Assembly (NCBI GenBank): GCA_910587635.1
Contig: CAJUNB010000031.1
Coordinates: forward strand, 55,575-119,574
Source of the DNA: an uncultured Lachnospiraceae bacterium
GTDB lineage: Bacteria; Bacillota; Clostridia; Lachnospirales; Lachnospiraceae
DNA: 64,000 nucleotides
Reading direction: 5' to 3'
Shown here: positions 19,080 to 27,838 of the stretch, one piece after another
Position numbering within the stretch: the first letter of the stretch is position 1
Layout of the letters: each line of letters starts with the position of its first letter
Notes under the pieces: generated by a model
The model's input: the letters and a program-made list of their open reading frames with translations, nothing else
Database searches by the model: none
What the model was told of the DNA's origin: nothing
Translations under genes and position numbers: made by a program

Positions 19080-19523
19080 CTACAGCTCCAGTGCCATCTG
19101 TCCATAGTCCAGAAACTGAAAGCCCAGACTTTTATACAGGGCTATCGCCCTCTCATTGTCTGCTGTCACTTCCAGCCGAACTCTCTTTACATCTCTGTGT
19201 TGTCCAATTACCCACTTGATAAAAGCAGTTCCATAGCCTTTTCCTCTCGCTTTCTTCTTGATATGTATCTCTTCCAGCATGAGACATTTGCCACCCACTT
19301 CACAGGCATAAAAGGTCGTAATATAGGCAAATCCTACGATCTCTGCTTCCTCTTTCAGCACATAACCTGTCAGAACCGGATCCTCACTGACCGCAGCCTC
19401 AAAAGTCCGTTCCAGGACTTCCATGGGAACCGGATGGGATACGGCACTGCTTTGATAAAACTCTCCTACCATTTCCAGCACTTCCTCTCGCATAGAGGGA
19501 CTCATTTTTTCTATTGTAAACAT
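19080..19523 (-). CDS. GNAT-family N-acetyltransferase
   Basis: This 147-residue protein has the GNAT fold. The acetyl-CoA loop is visible as KKKARGKGYGTAFIKWVI (R/Q-x-x-G-x-G/A), and the C-terminal ERAIALYKSLGFQFLDYGQMAL segment is typical of RimI-like enzymes. The substrate cannot be read from sequence. It separates ispG from the kinase gene; the 120 bp to ispG contain an 18-bp dispersed repeat, and the 243 bp upstream contain a tandem hairpin repeat, so it may not be co-transcribed with the kinase. Confidence 0.85.
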   Translation of the reverse strand: MFTIEKMSPSMREEVLEMVGEFYQSSAVSHPVPMEVLERTFEAAVSEDPVLTGYVLKEEAEIVGFAYITTFYACEVGGKCLMLEEIHIKKKARGKGYGTAFIKWVIGQHRDVKRVRLEVTADNERAIALYKSLGFQFLDYGQMALEL

Positions 19524-19570
19524 AGGACTCCTCCGTTCGTTATATGATGAAACTCGCTAATGCTCATTAT

Positions 19571-19673
19571 ATCATGTGCTCCGCACATGTCAGATGCCCA
19601 TTCGGGCAGGCTTCTGCACATACTATATTCATCTGCTCCGCACATGTCAGATGCCCATTCGGGCAGGCTTCTA
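19571..19673. repeat. Two-copy tandem repeat of paired hairpins
   Basis: A 39-bp unit is present at 19577-19615 and 19634-19672 (period 57 bp). Each copy holds two hairpins: GTGC-TCC-GCAC type (in copy 1 extended to CATGTGC/GCACATG) and TGCCC-ATTC-GGGCA. Copy 2 carries one mismatch in the first stem. A partial inverted copy (GAAGCCTGCCGAA) lies at about 19729-19741. It fills the 19524-19766 gap between the kinase stop and the acetyltransferase start. It looks like a REP/BIME-type intergenic element. Confidence 0.75.
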
Positions 19674-19766
19674 CGTATACTATATCATATGATACCCCAT
19701 CCATTTATTCAAGAGGAATCTTTTTATGGAAGCCTGCCGAAAAAACAAAAAACGTAATCGAAAGCT

Positions 19767-20957
19767 TCATCTGTTTTTTTCCTGTTCAAAACATATGATA
19801 AAGGTCCTCTCCTTCTGTGCTCCCCCTTTCCCTCCTTTTTCCCTCTGACTTATTGTCACTTCGTATTCTCTGCCTTCTTCGAAATATTTCACCGGTATTT
19901 CAAATATGGGATTTTCCTTTGTATAATAGACCGCATCGAAATCTACCAGCAGCTTCTCCCCCTCTTTGTTTCTCAGGTTGACAGGCAGCAATTCTCCCGA
20001 GGCCCGCGCCGGTATCGTTCCCATGGACAGGACGCCCGCCAGTAGCAAAAGGGCCGCTCTCCCTCTGCTGCCGGATATCCTGCCGCCCAATGTCCCCTCT
20101 GTCAGTAAAACACTGCGGATACTTCGAAACTGTCGTTTTTCCTTTGTTTTTTCTTTTCTTTCCCTGTAAATTGCCTTCCATTTTCCGGTACCGGTTATCT
20201 GGGAGGCCCTTTCCATCTTTTTCAATTCTCCTATGACCTCTTCCATGGAGCGGTATCGTTTTTCCGGCATCTCTTCCGTACACTTTAAAATCATTTTTTC
20301 CAACGCCGATGAAAGTGCCGGATTCTGTTCTCTGACCGGATAAATTCCCCTTCCCGCTGACGGATGCTGTCCCGTAACAAGATAAAATAATACAGCGCCA
20401 AAAGCATAGATATCGCTCTTTATCGAAACAGGCCTCTGCCCTGTCAGCTCTGGCGCTCCATAGCCCGGTGTATAGCACCATCCCTTCTCTTTGTCATCCT
20501 GCCGAAAACAGGCCCCTCCGAAGTCCAACAGAGCCATCCTGCCATTGTGACAGATCAGGTTGAGCGGTTTTAAATCTCCATGAATCAGCTCTCCTGGCAA
20601 GTTATGTAGATACTGTACCAGCTCTCCAACCTGTATACCGCATTTTACAGTCTCTTCTTCATCCATAGCCCCCTGGGTCCTGATTTTTTCCTCTAATGAC
20701 ACTCCTGTCATATATTCCATAATCAGACATACCCTGTCCATTTCATAAAAAACATCTGCCAAAACAGGAATCCCCTCATGACGAAGACATTTGAGAGCGG
20801 ACATTTCCCGACGGACAACTTCCATCTGTGCCTCCCCCTGCAAAAAGATCTGTTTCATCACCCATTTCTGCTCCAGTCGCTTGTCCCACACGAGATAAGT
20901 CTCCCCGGTACCTCCTTCTCCCAGTTTTTTTAAAATGCGATATCTGTTTTCTTCCAT
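19767..20957 (-). CDS. Membrane-anchored Ser/Thr protein kinase without PASTA domains
   Basis: This 396-residue protein begins at the ATG at 20957, chosen because GGGAGG lies eight bases upstream; a longer frame to 21158 overlaps the phosphatase gene. The Hanks-type kinase domain has the glycine loop GEGGTGET (13-20), Lys35, catalytic HGDLKPLN (126-133) and DFG (145-147). A single membrane helix near 300 is followed by a short outer domain of about 80 residues. Most Gram-positive PknB/PrkC kinases carry PASTA repeats outside; none is seen here. The PP2C gene sits 35 bp upstream, so the two make a kinase-phosphatase pair. Targets are unknown; the operon suggests envelope lipid synthesis (inference). 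Confidence 0.9.
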   Translation of the reverse strand: MEENRYRILKKLGEGGTGETYLVWDKRLEQKWVMKQIFLQGEAQMEVVRREMSALKCLRHEGIPVLADVFYEMDRVCLIMEYMTGVSLEEKIRTQGAMDEEETVKCGIQVGELVQYLHNLPGELIHGDLKPLNLICHNGRMALLDFGGACFRQDDKEKGWCYTPGYGAPELTGQRPVSIKSDIYAFGAVLFYLVTGQHPSAGRGIYPVREQNPALSSALEKMILKCTEEMPEKRYRSMEEVIGELKKMERASQITGTGKWKAIYRERKEKTKEKRQFRSIRSVLLTEGTLGGRISGSRGRAALLLLAGVLSMGTIPARASGELLPVNLRNKEGEKLLVDFDAVYYTKENPIFEIPVKYFEEGREYEVTISQREKGGKGGAQKERTFIICFEQEKNR

Positions 20958-20992
20958 AAATTTAACCTCCCTTTTCTTCCGGTCATCCACCT

Positions 20993-21763
20993 TTACCTGA
21001 CCACCACTGCAATGGCCGCCATGTTGTCCATGCTGCCAGAGCGTATCGCATGTTCCCCCAGCATTTCCAGCTTCCGTTCCAGTATTTCCTCGCTTCCAGC
21101 CCTTTTTTCTGCCCTTTGTCGTTTCCTGTTCAAAACAGGCCCCAACACGTCCCTGCATCTTTCCGTTCCCCCGCCATGGAAAAATCCGTCCGTACAGAGG
21201 AGAAAGACGGTTCCCTTTCTGACCGTCCCCGTTTCAAAGCAGGCTCTGTCTCTGCCTGAAACACCAAGGCATTTTAGCAGAAATCCCTTGTCATTTCTGT
21301 CATCTCTTGTCAGGCATACTATGTTATATTTTGGTTTTACTATTGGGATACTTTTTACTCGAATCTGATAGATACGGCTGTCGCCGATATGGACAAGATA
21401 ATATCTGTTTTTGATAAGAAGAATACTGCTGAATGTAGTACCTGTCTGAAGATTGCGGTTTTGTTGGAATTTTTTCAGATTTTCCTGGATTTGCCCGATC
21501 TGCTGTTGCAGGGCAAGTAAGATAAGTTCTTTTGGACTGTTTTGATAGATCAGTTCTTTTCCTTCCTGATAAAACCAGTCAGTCATATGGCGAACGGCAT
21601 AGCCGCTTGCTTCTTCTGATACCGCAAGACTGCCGATGCCATCGCAGACGGCTGCAAACAGGCACTCTCCTCTCCCTGCAGCTACGTGCTGCAGAGAAAG
21701 AGAATCCTGATTTGCATCCCGCCTTGCGCCCGCTGACCAGTATACACCGGTTCGTATACGCAT
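20993..21763 (-). CDS. PP2C-type Ser/Thr protein phosphatase
   Basis: This 256-residue protein has PP2C motifs: an early Asp/Asn block (GARRDANQDS, near 12-21), VCDGIGSLAVSEEAS (the metal-binding DG motif), IGDSRIYQI, LLCTDGFFHGG and a C-terminal GSMDNMAAIAVVV with the DN metal ligand. It dephosphorylates Ser/Thr residues with Mn or Mg. It precedes the kinase gene in the same operon and follows rseP by 14 bp, so it is expected to reverse the action of that kinase. Confidence 0.92.
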   Translation of the reverse strand: MRIRTGVYWSAGARRDANQDSLSLQHVAAGRGECLFAAVCDGIGSLAVSEEASGYAVRHMTDWFYQEGKELIYQNSPKELILLALQQQIGQIQENLKKFQQNRNLQTGTTFSSILLIKNRYYLVHIGDSRIYQIRVKSIPIVKPKYNIVCLTRDDRNDKGFLLKCLGVSGRDRACFETGTVRKGTVFLLCTDGFFHGGGTERCRDVLGPVLNRKRQRAEKRAGSEEILERKLEMLGEHAIRSGSMDNMAAIAVVVR

Positions 21764-21777
21764 AGCGTCACTCCTTT

Positions 21778-22842
21778 TTATTTTATTAATTTTACAATAT
21801 CATTGTACATGATAAATACCATCAGGCCGCACAATACAGCGAACCCGGCCAGATGCACCATGCCTTCCTTTTCCGGGGGAATCGGCTTACCCCGCACCAC
21901 TTCCAGCAGAAGAAAGACGAGTCTGCCCCCATCCAGTGCAGGCAGCGGCAAAAGATTCAATACTCCCAGATTCACCGATAAAAGCATGGCCAGACTCATC
22001 AGGTTCACAATCATGATCCATATCCCCAACGGTCTTGTCTGCTCTGCCACATCGTCTACAAGTGCCGCAATCCCGATAGGCCCCGACACTTCATCCCGGC
22101 TGGCCTTCCCCTGCATAAGCATCTGCAGGCTCTTTACTGTCGCCTTCAATCCATAACGGACCTCGTAATAGCTGTATTGGAACACCTGGAGAGGAGAACA
22201 CTTAAAATACTCCGCATATCCCTGAAAACCCAGTAAATATCTGCCGCTTTCCTGATCCAACATCGGCGTAAGGACAGTTTCATATTTTTCTCCGTCCCGC
22301 ATATATTCCACTTCGAGAGTCTCACCCTGTCTGAGCATGGTAATCAGGTTGATCTCTCTCGACAAATAGACGCGCTCTCCCCCGAGACGTACAATCACAT
22401 CTCCGCTGCGCATCCCCGCCTGCTGCGCCGGAAATCCCGGAATTACTTCCTGTATCACAGGCCTGTCTGAATAGGTACTTCCCACGATAATCAGTGCCAG
22501 CAAATACGCCAGAATAAAATTAAAGATCGGTCCTGCCACTACGGTGGAAATTCTGGCCCACACACTAGCTCTGGGAAAGGCTCCCTCCGACAGCGGAATA
22601 GCCTCTCCTTCACTGTTTTCCTCTTCTTTGCCGTCTTCTCCTTCAAATACACAGGCACCTCCGACAGGAAACAGCTTCAGGGAATATTTTGTTCCTCCTT
22701 TTGTAAAAGAACAGAGCGTAGGCCCCATACCTACAAAAAATTCCTTCACCGTAATACCATTGGCCTTGGCCAGAAGAAAATGGCCCAGCTCATGAGATAT
22801 GACAATGACACATATTATAATAATAAAAATAACAATCGTCAA
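21778..22842 (-). CDS. rseP: RseP-family site-2 intramembrane metalloprotease
   Basis: This 354-residue membrane protein has the zinc site HELGH at 17-21 in the first helix, a PDZ domain (about 130-210, with the GMRSGDVIVRLGG loop) and the second motif NLLPLPALDGG with the Asp ligand near the C-terminus. The family cleaves anti-sigma factors and signal peptide remnants within the membrane. The gene is placed between dxr and the phosphatase, following the common Firmicutes order cdsA-dxr-rseP. Confidence 0.96.
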   Translation of the reverse strand: MTIVIFIIIICVIVISHELGHFLLAKANGITVKEFFVGMGPTLCSFTKGGTKYSLKLFPVGGACVFEGEDGKEEENSEGEAIPLSEGAFPRASVWARISTVVAGPIFNFILAYLLALIIVGSTYSDRPVIQEVIPGFPAQQAGMRSGDVIVRLGGERVYLSREINLITMLRQGETLEVEYMRDGEKYETVLTPMLDQESGRYLLGFQGYAEYFKCSPLQVFQYSYYEVRYGLKATVKSLQMLMQGKASRDEVSGPIGIAALVDDVAEQTRPLGIWIMIVNLMSLAMLLSVNLGVLNLLPLPALDGGRLVFLLLEVVRGKPIPPEKEGMVHLAGFAVLCGLMVFIMYNDIVKLIK

Positions 22843-22853
22843 AGATTCACCTT

Positions 22854-23993
22854 CTAAACTTTAATTTGCCCATAGGTCCAGCTTTCTGTCTCCAGTATTT
22901 CTTCCACACCGGGGCTTTGTATCACCTTATGCTTATCCATACACATTTCGATAATATCCGGTATTTGCAGGAAAGTAATCTGATGATTCAAAAACAGACT
23001 TACCGCCTTTTCATTGGCCGCATTGTATACTGTCGGCATACTGCCCCCTGCTCTCATAGCATCAAAGGCCAGAGCCAGTCCCCGGAATGTCTCCGTATCC
23101 GGCCTCTCAAATGTAATCTGCGCCAGCTCATAGAAATCAAGCGAAGGCGCCATCATCGGTCTTCTGTCAGGATAGAACAGCGCATATTGAATCGGCAGCT
23201 TCATATCCGGCAGACCAAGCTGCGCTATAATACTGCCATCCACATACTCCACCATAGAATGAATGATACTCTGAGGCTGCACTACCACCTGTATCTGATC
23301 CAGATCCACATCAAACAGCCATTTGGCCTCCATCACTTCCAGTCCTTTGTTTACAAGTGTGGCAGAATCTATCGTAATCTTCTTTCCCATATTCCAGTTG
23401 GGATGTTTCAGCGCATCTTCCGCCTGCATTCCTGTCAGCTGCTCCCGTTTCTTTCCCCGGAACGGCCCGCCGGAAGCAGTCAGAAGTATTTTCCTGATCT
23501 GAGACTTCTTTTCCCCGTTCAACGACTGAAATATGGCACTGTGCTCGCTGTCCACCGGCAGGATTGCCACTCCCTTTTTCCTGGCAAGGGGCATGAGCAG
23601 ATGCCCCGCTGTCACAAGCGTCTCCTTATTGGCAAGTAAAATATCTTTACCGTGCTCGATGGCAGTCAGAGTAGGCCTTACACCAATCATTCCCACTACT
23701 GCCGTAACAAGCGCCTCCACTTCATCCATGGCGGCGATCTCCAAAAGCCCTTCCATCCCGGTAAGGATTTTTACGTCCAGATCTCTCACCCGTTCCCGCA
23801 GATCCCGGCAGGCTTTTTCATCCCACAGCGCCGCCACCAGCGGTTTGAATTCTCTGATCTGTTCTTCCAGTGCAGCCGCATTGCTCCCCGCAGCCAGTGC
23901 GGTCACCTGTATCTCTTCTCTGTAGTTCCTCACAATTTCCAGAGTCTGTGTTCCGATCGAACCGGTAGAACCTAAAATTCCTATTTTTTTCAT
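22854..23993 (-). CDS. dxr: 1-deoxy-D-xylulose 5-phosphate reductoisomerase
   Basis: This 379-residue enzyme makes MEP from DXP with NADPH, the first committed step of the MEP pathway. The NADPH loop GSTGSIGTQTL is at 8-18. ANKETLV, the metal/substrate region VDSEHSAIFQ and the flexible-loop segment with LKHPNWNMGKKITIDSATLVNKGLE follow in the expected order. The start is four bases downstream of the cdsA stop, indicating an operon. Together with ispG it provides isoprenoid precursor for the uppS product. Confidence 0.97.
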   Translation of the reverse strand: MKKIGILGSTGSIGTQTLEIVRNYREEIQVTALAAGSNAAALEEQIREFKPLVAALWDEKACRDLRERVRDLDVKILTGMEGLLEIAAMDEVEALVTAVVGMIGVRPTLTAIEHGKDILLANKETLVTAGHLLMPLARKKGVAILPVDSEHSAIFQSLNGEKKSQIRKILLTASGGPFRGKKREQLTGMQAEDALKHPNWNMGKKITIDSATLVNKGLEVMEAKWLFDVDLDQIQVVVQPQSIIHSMVEYVDGSIIAQLGLPDMKLPIQYALFYPDRRPMMAPSLDFYELAQITFERPDTETFRGLALAFDAMRAGGSMPTVYNAANEKAVSLFLNHQITFLQIPDIIEMCMDKHKVIQSPGVEEILETESWTYGQIKV

Positions 23994-23997
23994 TTGT

Positions 23998-24846
23998 CTA
24001 TGCTCCTATCAGCAACTGCGCCATAAAATAAATGATGGGGGCAGTAAAGATGACACTGTCAAACCGGTCCATAATTCCTCCATGTCCCGGTATACAAGCT
24101 CCATAATCTTTGATCTCATGATTTCGCTTTATGGCAGATGCCGCCAGATCTCCGATCTGAGAAATGACTGCTCCCATACCCCCGATAGCCGCAAACGCCC
24201 ATGTCACATTTTTATCGGGTATTGCCTTTCCCGCCAGCAGAAACGCAAACAATACCCCTGCCAGACAGGAACCGGCCACGCCGCCGATCGCACCTTCCAC
24301 TGATTTCTTTGGGCTCAGCACGGGTGCCATCCGATGCCTGCCCAAGGTCACTCCTGTGAAATAAGCACAGGTATCACACACCCAGGAGCTGATAAATATC
24401 ATCCATACGATATATCTGCCATAGGGCAGCCTCTCCGTCAGATATATAAAAGATAACATAACGGGAGCGTAAATCAGACAAAAAAAGGCCGCCATCACCT
24501 GTTCTGACCGATATTTGGGAAAAGTCAGCACATAGGCCGCCATCATAAGCATCAGGATACCGATTGGCAGCATAAAGAGTAAAAATTGTATTCCTTTTTC
24601 CCCGATAAGATTATATCCGGCTGCTTTTTGCCAGAGCAGGAAATAATAGAGAAAAATTCCTCCATATCCGATTGTCTCCAGCAAATCCATGCCCTTTTTG
24701 TTATGAACACCCGTTGCTTTACACAACTCTCTGTAAGCGGTACAGGATATAACAAAGAGAACTGCAGCCAAAATCGTACCACCGGCCAGAATTGCCGCTA
24801 CGGCCAACACCATTACGACAGCGCCGCTTAAAATCCGCTTTCCCAT
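23998..24846 (-). CDS. cdsA: Phosphatidate cytidylyltransferase
   Basis: This 282-residue integral membrane enzyme makes CDP-diacylglycerol from phosphatidic acid and CTP. About eight membrane helices are seen. The C-terminal signature region reads SAIKRNHEIKDYGACIPGHGGIMDRFDS, with the conserved K-D-x-x-x-x-x-PGHGG-x-x-DR pattern. Its start is one base after the uppS stop and its end is four bases from dxr, so the three are translationally close. Confidence 0.96.
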   Translation of the reverse strand: MGKRILSGAVVMVLAVAAILAGGTILAAVLFVISCTAYRELCKATGVHNKKGMDLLETIGYGGIFLYYFLLWQKAAGYNLIGEKGIQFLLFMLPIGILMLMMAAYVLTFPKYRSEQVMAAFFCLIYAPVMLSFIYLTERLPYGRYIVWMIFISSWVCDTCAYFTGVTLGRHRMAPVLSPKKSVEGAIGGVAGSCLAGVLFAFLLAGKAIPDKNVTWAFAAIGGMGAVISQIGDLAASAIKRNHEIKDYGACIPGHGGIMDRFDSVIFTAPIIYFMAQLLIGA

Positions 24847-24847
24847 A

Positions 24848-25555
24848 CTAAGCCTCCTTTACGCCGCCGAAACGTCTGTCTCTCGTATTATATGCCTCTA
24901 TGGCTTTACCCAATTCCATTTCATTAAAATCCGGCCATGGAACATCCGTAATATAAATTTCCGTATAGGCAAGCTGCCAGAGCAGAAAATTAGACAGCCG
25001 TAATTCACCGCACGTGCGGATGAGCAGATCCGGTTCCGGCAGTCCGCAAGTATCCAGATAGTCCGAAATCATCTCTTCTGTTATCTCTTCCGGCTTTCGC
25101 ACTCCGTTTTCTATTTCTTTTCCGATCTTTTGCATGGCACGGCGCAGCTCATCTCTGCTGCCATAGTTAATGGCAATCTGAAAGTGCAGCCCGTCATTGT
25201 CTTTTGTCGCCTCTTCCAGCTCTCCGATCCGCTCCCGGATATCCGCATCCAGCCCTGTCTTATCGCCAATGACCCGCACGCACATCCGATTTTTCTCTGC
25301 CGTTTTCAGACAGGTCTTCATATAGCTGCGCAACAGCTTCATCAACGCATCCACTTCCTCTTTCGGCCTGCTCCAGTTCTCTGTAGAAAAAGCATAGACC
25401 GTCAGATATTGAATGCCCATTTTATAGGCCTTTTCGCAGATCAGTTCCACCTGCTTTGCTCCCTGTACATGGCCATAATTTCTCGGCATACCTTTGCGCT
25501 TAGCCCACCTTCCGTTTCCGTCCAGTATGATCGCTACATGATTCGGTATCTTCAT
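24848..25555 (-). CDS. uppS: Undecaprenyl diphosphate synthase
   Basis: This 235-residue cis-prenyltransferase condenses isopentenyl diphosphate onto farnesyl diphosphate to make the C55 carrier of wall and polysaccharide precursors. The signature HVAIILDGNGRWAKRKG with catalytic Asp is at 4-20, followed by YAFSTENWSRP, and the C-terminal RTCGELRLSNFLLWQLAYTE. The ATG at 25555 follows AGGAGGAG; an in-frame upstream start at 25588 would lack this. Its product serves the Pel-like and capsule-like polymers only indirectly. Confidence 0.97.
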   Translation of the reverse strand: MKIPNHVAIILDGNGRWAKRKGMPRNYGHVQGAKQVELICEKAYKMGIQYLTVYAFSTENWSRPKEEVDALMKLLRSYMKTCLKTAEKNRMCVRVIGDKTGLDADIRERIGELEEATKDNDGLHFQIAINYGSRDELRRAMQKIGKEIENGVRKPEEITEEMISDYLDTCGLPEPDLLIRTCGELRLSNFLLWQLAYTEIYITDVPWPDFNEMELGKAIEAYNTRDRRFGGVKEA

Positions 25556-25596
25556 GCTCTCCTCCTTTTGACACAGTTGCTGCGTCATCCAGGGAG

Positions 25597-25618
25597 ATTT
25601 GGAACTATATTTCCAAAT
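25597..25618. other. Inverted repeat in the frr-uppS gap
   Basis: ATTTGGAA and TTCCAAAT flank a six-base loop. A second weaker hairpin with CCCC/GGGG ends lies at about 25622-25645. Neither is followed by a T-run on the minus strand, so this is not a clear terminator. The 136-bp gap otherwise holds only the uppS ribosome binding site. Confidence 0.35.
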
Positions 25619-25691
25619 TTTCCCCTCTTTCAGAAGAAAGGGGAAGGCAACTACAGTGCCCGCCCCTTAGTTTTTCGTAATCAGATTCTTT

Positions 25692-26243
25692 TTATACTTT
25701 CAGAATATCTTTTGATTTCTCGTCTACCGCTTTGTCCACCTCTTTGATAAACTTATCTGTCAGTTTCTGCAGCGCATCTTCCAGCTGCTTGATCTCATCT
25801 TCCGAAACTTCCGTCTTTGCCAGTTTCTTAAAAGAATCATTGCCGTCTCTGCGAATATTACGGATCGCTACCTTGCTCTCTTCTCCCTTTTTCCTGATCT
25901 CCTTTACGAGATCTTTTCTGCGCTCCTCTGTCAGCTCCGGAAATACGAGCCGGATGACAGAGCCGTCATTCGTAGGATTGATACCGATATCTGATGTCTG
26001 AATCGCTTTCTCAATCGCTTTCAGGAGACTCTTTTCCCATGGTGCAATCTGTATCATCCTGGCATCAGGCACCGATATATTTCCCACCTGCTGAATCGGA
26101 GTAGGTGTTCCATAATAATCCACTTTGATCTTATCAAGTACATGGGGATTGGCACGGCCCGCACGAATCGTCGCAAAATCCCCAAGCAGAAAGTCATAGG
26201 TCTTCTGCATTCTATCCTCTAATTTTTTTATTCTTTCATCCAT
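25692..26243 (-). CDS. frr: Ribosome recycling factor
   Basis: This 183-residue protein is full length for RRF, which with EF-G splits the post-termination ribosome. The N-terminal motif GDFATIRAGRANPHVLDKIKVDYYG and the inserted domain start PIQQVGNISVPDARM are clear, as is the C-terminal helix RRDGNDSFKKLAKTE. It follows pyrH by 16 bp, the near-universal pyrH-frr pairing. Confidence 0.98.
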   Translation of the reverse strand: MDERIKKLEDRMQKTYDFLLGDFATIRAGRANPHVLDKIKVDYYGTPTPIQQVGNISVPDARMIQIAPWEKSLLKAIEKAIQTSDIGINPTNDGSVIRLVFPELTEERRKDLVKEIRKKGEESKVAIRNIRRDGNDSFKKLAKTEVSEDEIKQLEDALQKLTDKFIKEVDKAVDEKSKDILKV

Positions 26244-26259
26244 AGCCTTTCCTCCTGCT

Positions 26260-26961
26260 CTAAACAGTAACTTTTGTCCCGCTGAAATTCCCTCTCATCG
26301 TATTTACAATACTGTTTTCTTCATTTAAACCAAATACCCACATCGGCATTTTGTTGTCCCTTGCCAGAATAGAAGCTGTCATATCCACTACCTGCAGGTT
26401 TTTGGCGATCACTTCTTCAATGGACACTTCGGCATATTTTCTCGCTGCCGGATTCTCCCGGGGATCGTCATCGTACACACCATCCACCGCCTTGGCTAGC
26501 AAAATAACATCCGCTTCCACTTCCACAGCCCGCAGTACCACTCCCGTATCTGTAGAAAAATAAGGATGCCCCGTACCTCCTGCAAAAAACACTACCTTTC
26601 CACATTCAAAATTTTGATTGGCACGATCTTTTGAAAAGAGCTTCGTAAAAGAACCACAGGCAAAAGGCGTCAAAATACTCGTTTTCATCCCTTCGCTGCG
26701 GAAGATTTCCGACACATAAATGGCATTCATAACCGTAGCCAGCATACCGATCTGGTCAGCTTTTGTTCTGTCGATATTTTCACTGGAACGCCCCCGCCAG
26801 AAGTTGCCACCACCGATGACGATTCCTACCTGTATCCCGTCATCCACCAGTTCTTTCACCTGCATGGCCACTTTTTTTACGGTAGGTTCATCAAAGCCTG
26901 TCTTTTTATCTCCTGCCAGCGCCTCGCCGCTGAGCTTCAGCAATATTCTCTGCATGACCAT
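26260..26961 (-). CDS. pyrH: UMP kinase
   Basis: This 233-residue amino acid kinase-fold enzyme phosphorylates UMP to UDP. The motifs RILLKLSGEALAG (phosphate loop), GIVIGGGNFWRGR, and the UMP-binding FFAGGTGHPYFSTDT are present. The Met at 26955 is an equally possible start. UDP feeds UDP-sugar synthesis as well as RNA. It sits between the bactofilin gene and frr. Confidence 0.97.
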   Translation of the reverse strand: MVMQRILLKLSGEALAGDKKTGFDEPTVKKVAMQVKELVDDGIQVGIVIGGGNFWRGRSSENIDRTKADQIGMLATVMNAIYVSEIFRSEGMKTSILTPFACGSFTKLFSKDRANQNFECGKVVFFAGGTGHPYFSTDTGVVLRAVEVEADVILLAKAVDGVYDDDPRENPAARKYAEVSIEEVIAKNLQVVDMTASILARDNKMPMWVFGLNEENSIVNTMRGNFSGTKVTV

Positions 26962-26992
26962 TCACCCGATTTCCGTTCTATTTCCAGTGCTT

Positions 26993-27796
26993 TTAGTTTT
27001 TCTTCTTCAAATCTTCAAAGAAAGAGGTTGGATTGACATCTGCATAGCACTGAGAGCACATACCTTCGATGACTGCCCCATTGTTAATCTGTACAGATCT
27101 GGACTTAATATTTCCCATAACAATCGCCGAAGTATCTAAAACAACAGGGCCATGTACATCGATATCACCCTTGACCGCTCCTGCGATCACTGCACTGTTG
27201 GCAAAGATATTACCGATAATAACGGAACTTTGTCCGATCTTTACACTGCCGTCACTACGTACTTCTCCACTGATATTGGCATTTTCTGCGTAAATTTCCG
27301 TAGCTTTGGAATTTCCCACAATACTGCCTGTTACATTCAACTTACCCATGATATCGATATTTCCTTCGATCGTACCGATTACGTTCATAGAGCCGTCAGA
27401 AACAAGATCACCTGTGATCTTCATGCCCGCTGTTACAACAGCTACTTCATCACTGACGCTTCTTCCTGCAAAAGATACTTCCGGTGCAGGTTTTTTTATT
27501 TCCTGGACTGCTTCCGGTTCAGATGCTGTATCCTGCTCCTGAATATCAATCTGTTCCAGCAATGATTCCAGTGTGTCTGCCATGTCGTGATTGTTCATTT
27601 TCCCTTCCGGTACCTCCTCTTCTACAGCGATCTGGCTGCCCAAATCAGTCTCGTCTGCCTGGAAATCTTTGTTTTCCGGCAATACGCTCTGTGCTGTTTC
27701 CATTTCTTTTGCTTCCTGTTCCCTTACTGTTTCCTCAGGAGCCACCTCATTTACTGCCTGAGATAAATCTTCCTTCAGATCTGAAAAAAAACCCAT
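26993..27796 (-). CDS. Bactofilin-like polymer-forming cytoskeletal protein
   Basis: This 267-residue protein has an acidic, low-complexity N-terminus (1-125) and a bactofilin beta-helix domain (about 125-235) with the repeated turn pattern MKITGDLVSDGSMNVIGTIEG, VTGSIVGNSK, EVRSDGSVKIG, and AGAVKGDIDVHGPV. Bactofilins self-assemble into non-nucleotide filaments that localise wall or polysaccharide enzymes. Its gene follows a polysaccharide deacetylase gene by 42 bp and precedes pyrH, so the two may be linked (inference). The long acidic head is not part of the conserved domain. Confidence 0.88.
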   Translation of the reverse strand: MGFFSDLKEDLSQAVNEVAPEETVREQEAKEMETAQSVLPENKDFQADETDLGSQIAVEEEVPEGKMNNHDMADTLESLLEQIDIQEQDTASEPEAVQEIKKPAPEVSFAGRSVSDEVAVVTAGMKITGDLVSDGSMNVIGTIEGNIDIMGKLNVTGSIVGNSKATEIYAENANISGEVRSDGSVKIGQSSVIIGNIFANSAVIAGAVKGDIDVHGPVVLDTSAIVMGNIKSRSVQINNGAVIEGMCSQCYADVNPTSFFEDLKKKN

Positions 27797-27838
27797 TTTT
27801 TATATCCTCCATTCCTTTGTATCCCTGTTTAAATATAG

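Noticed and set aside
19577..19672. CRISPR-like direct repeats
   Set aside because: There are only two copies, the units are hairpin pairs rather than a repeat with unique spacers, and no cas genes are in the window.
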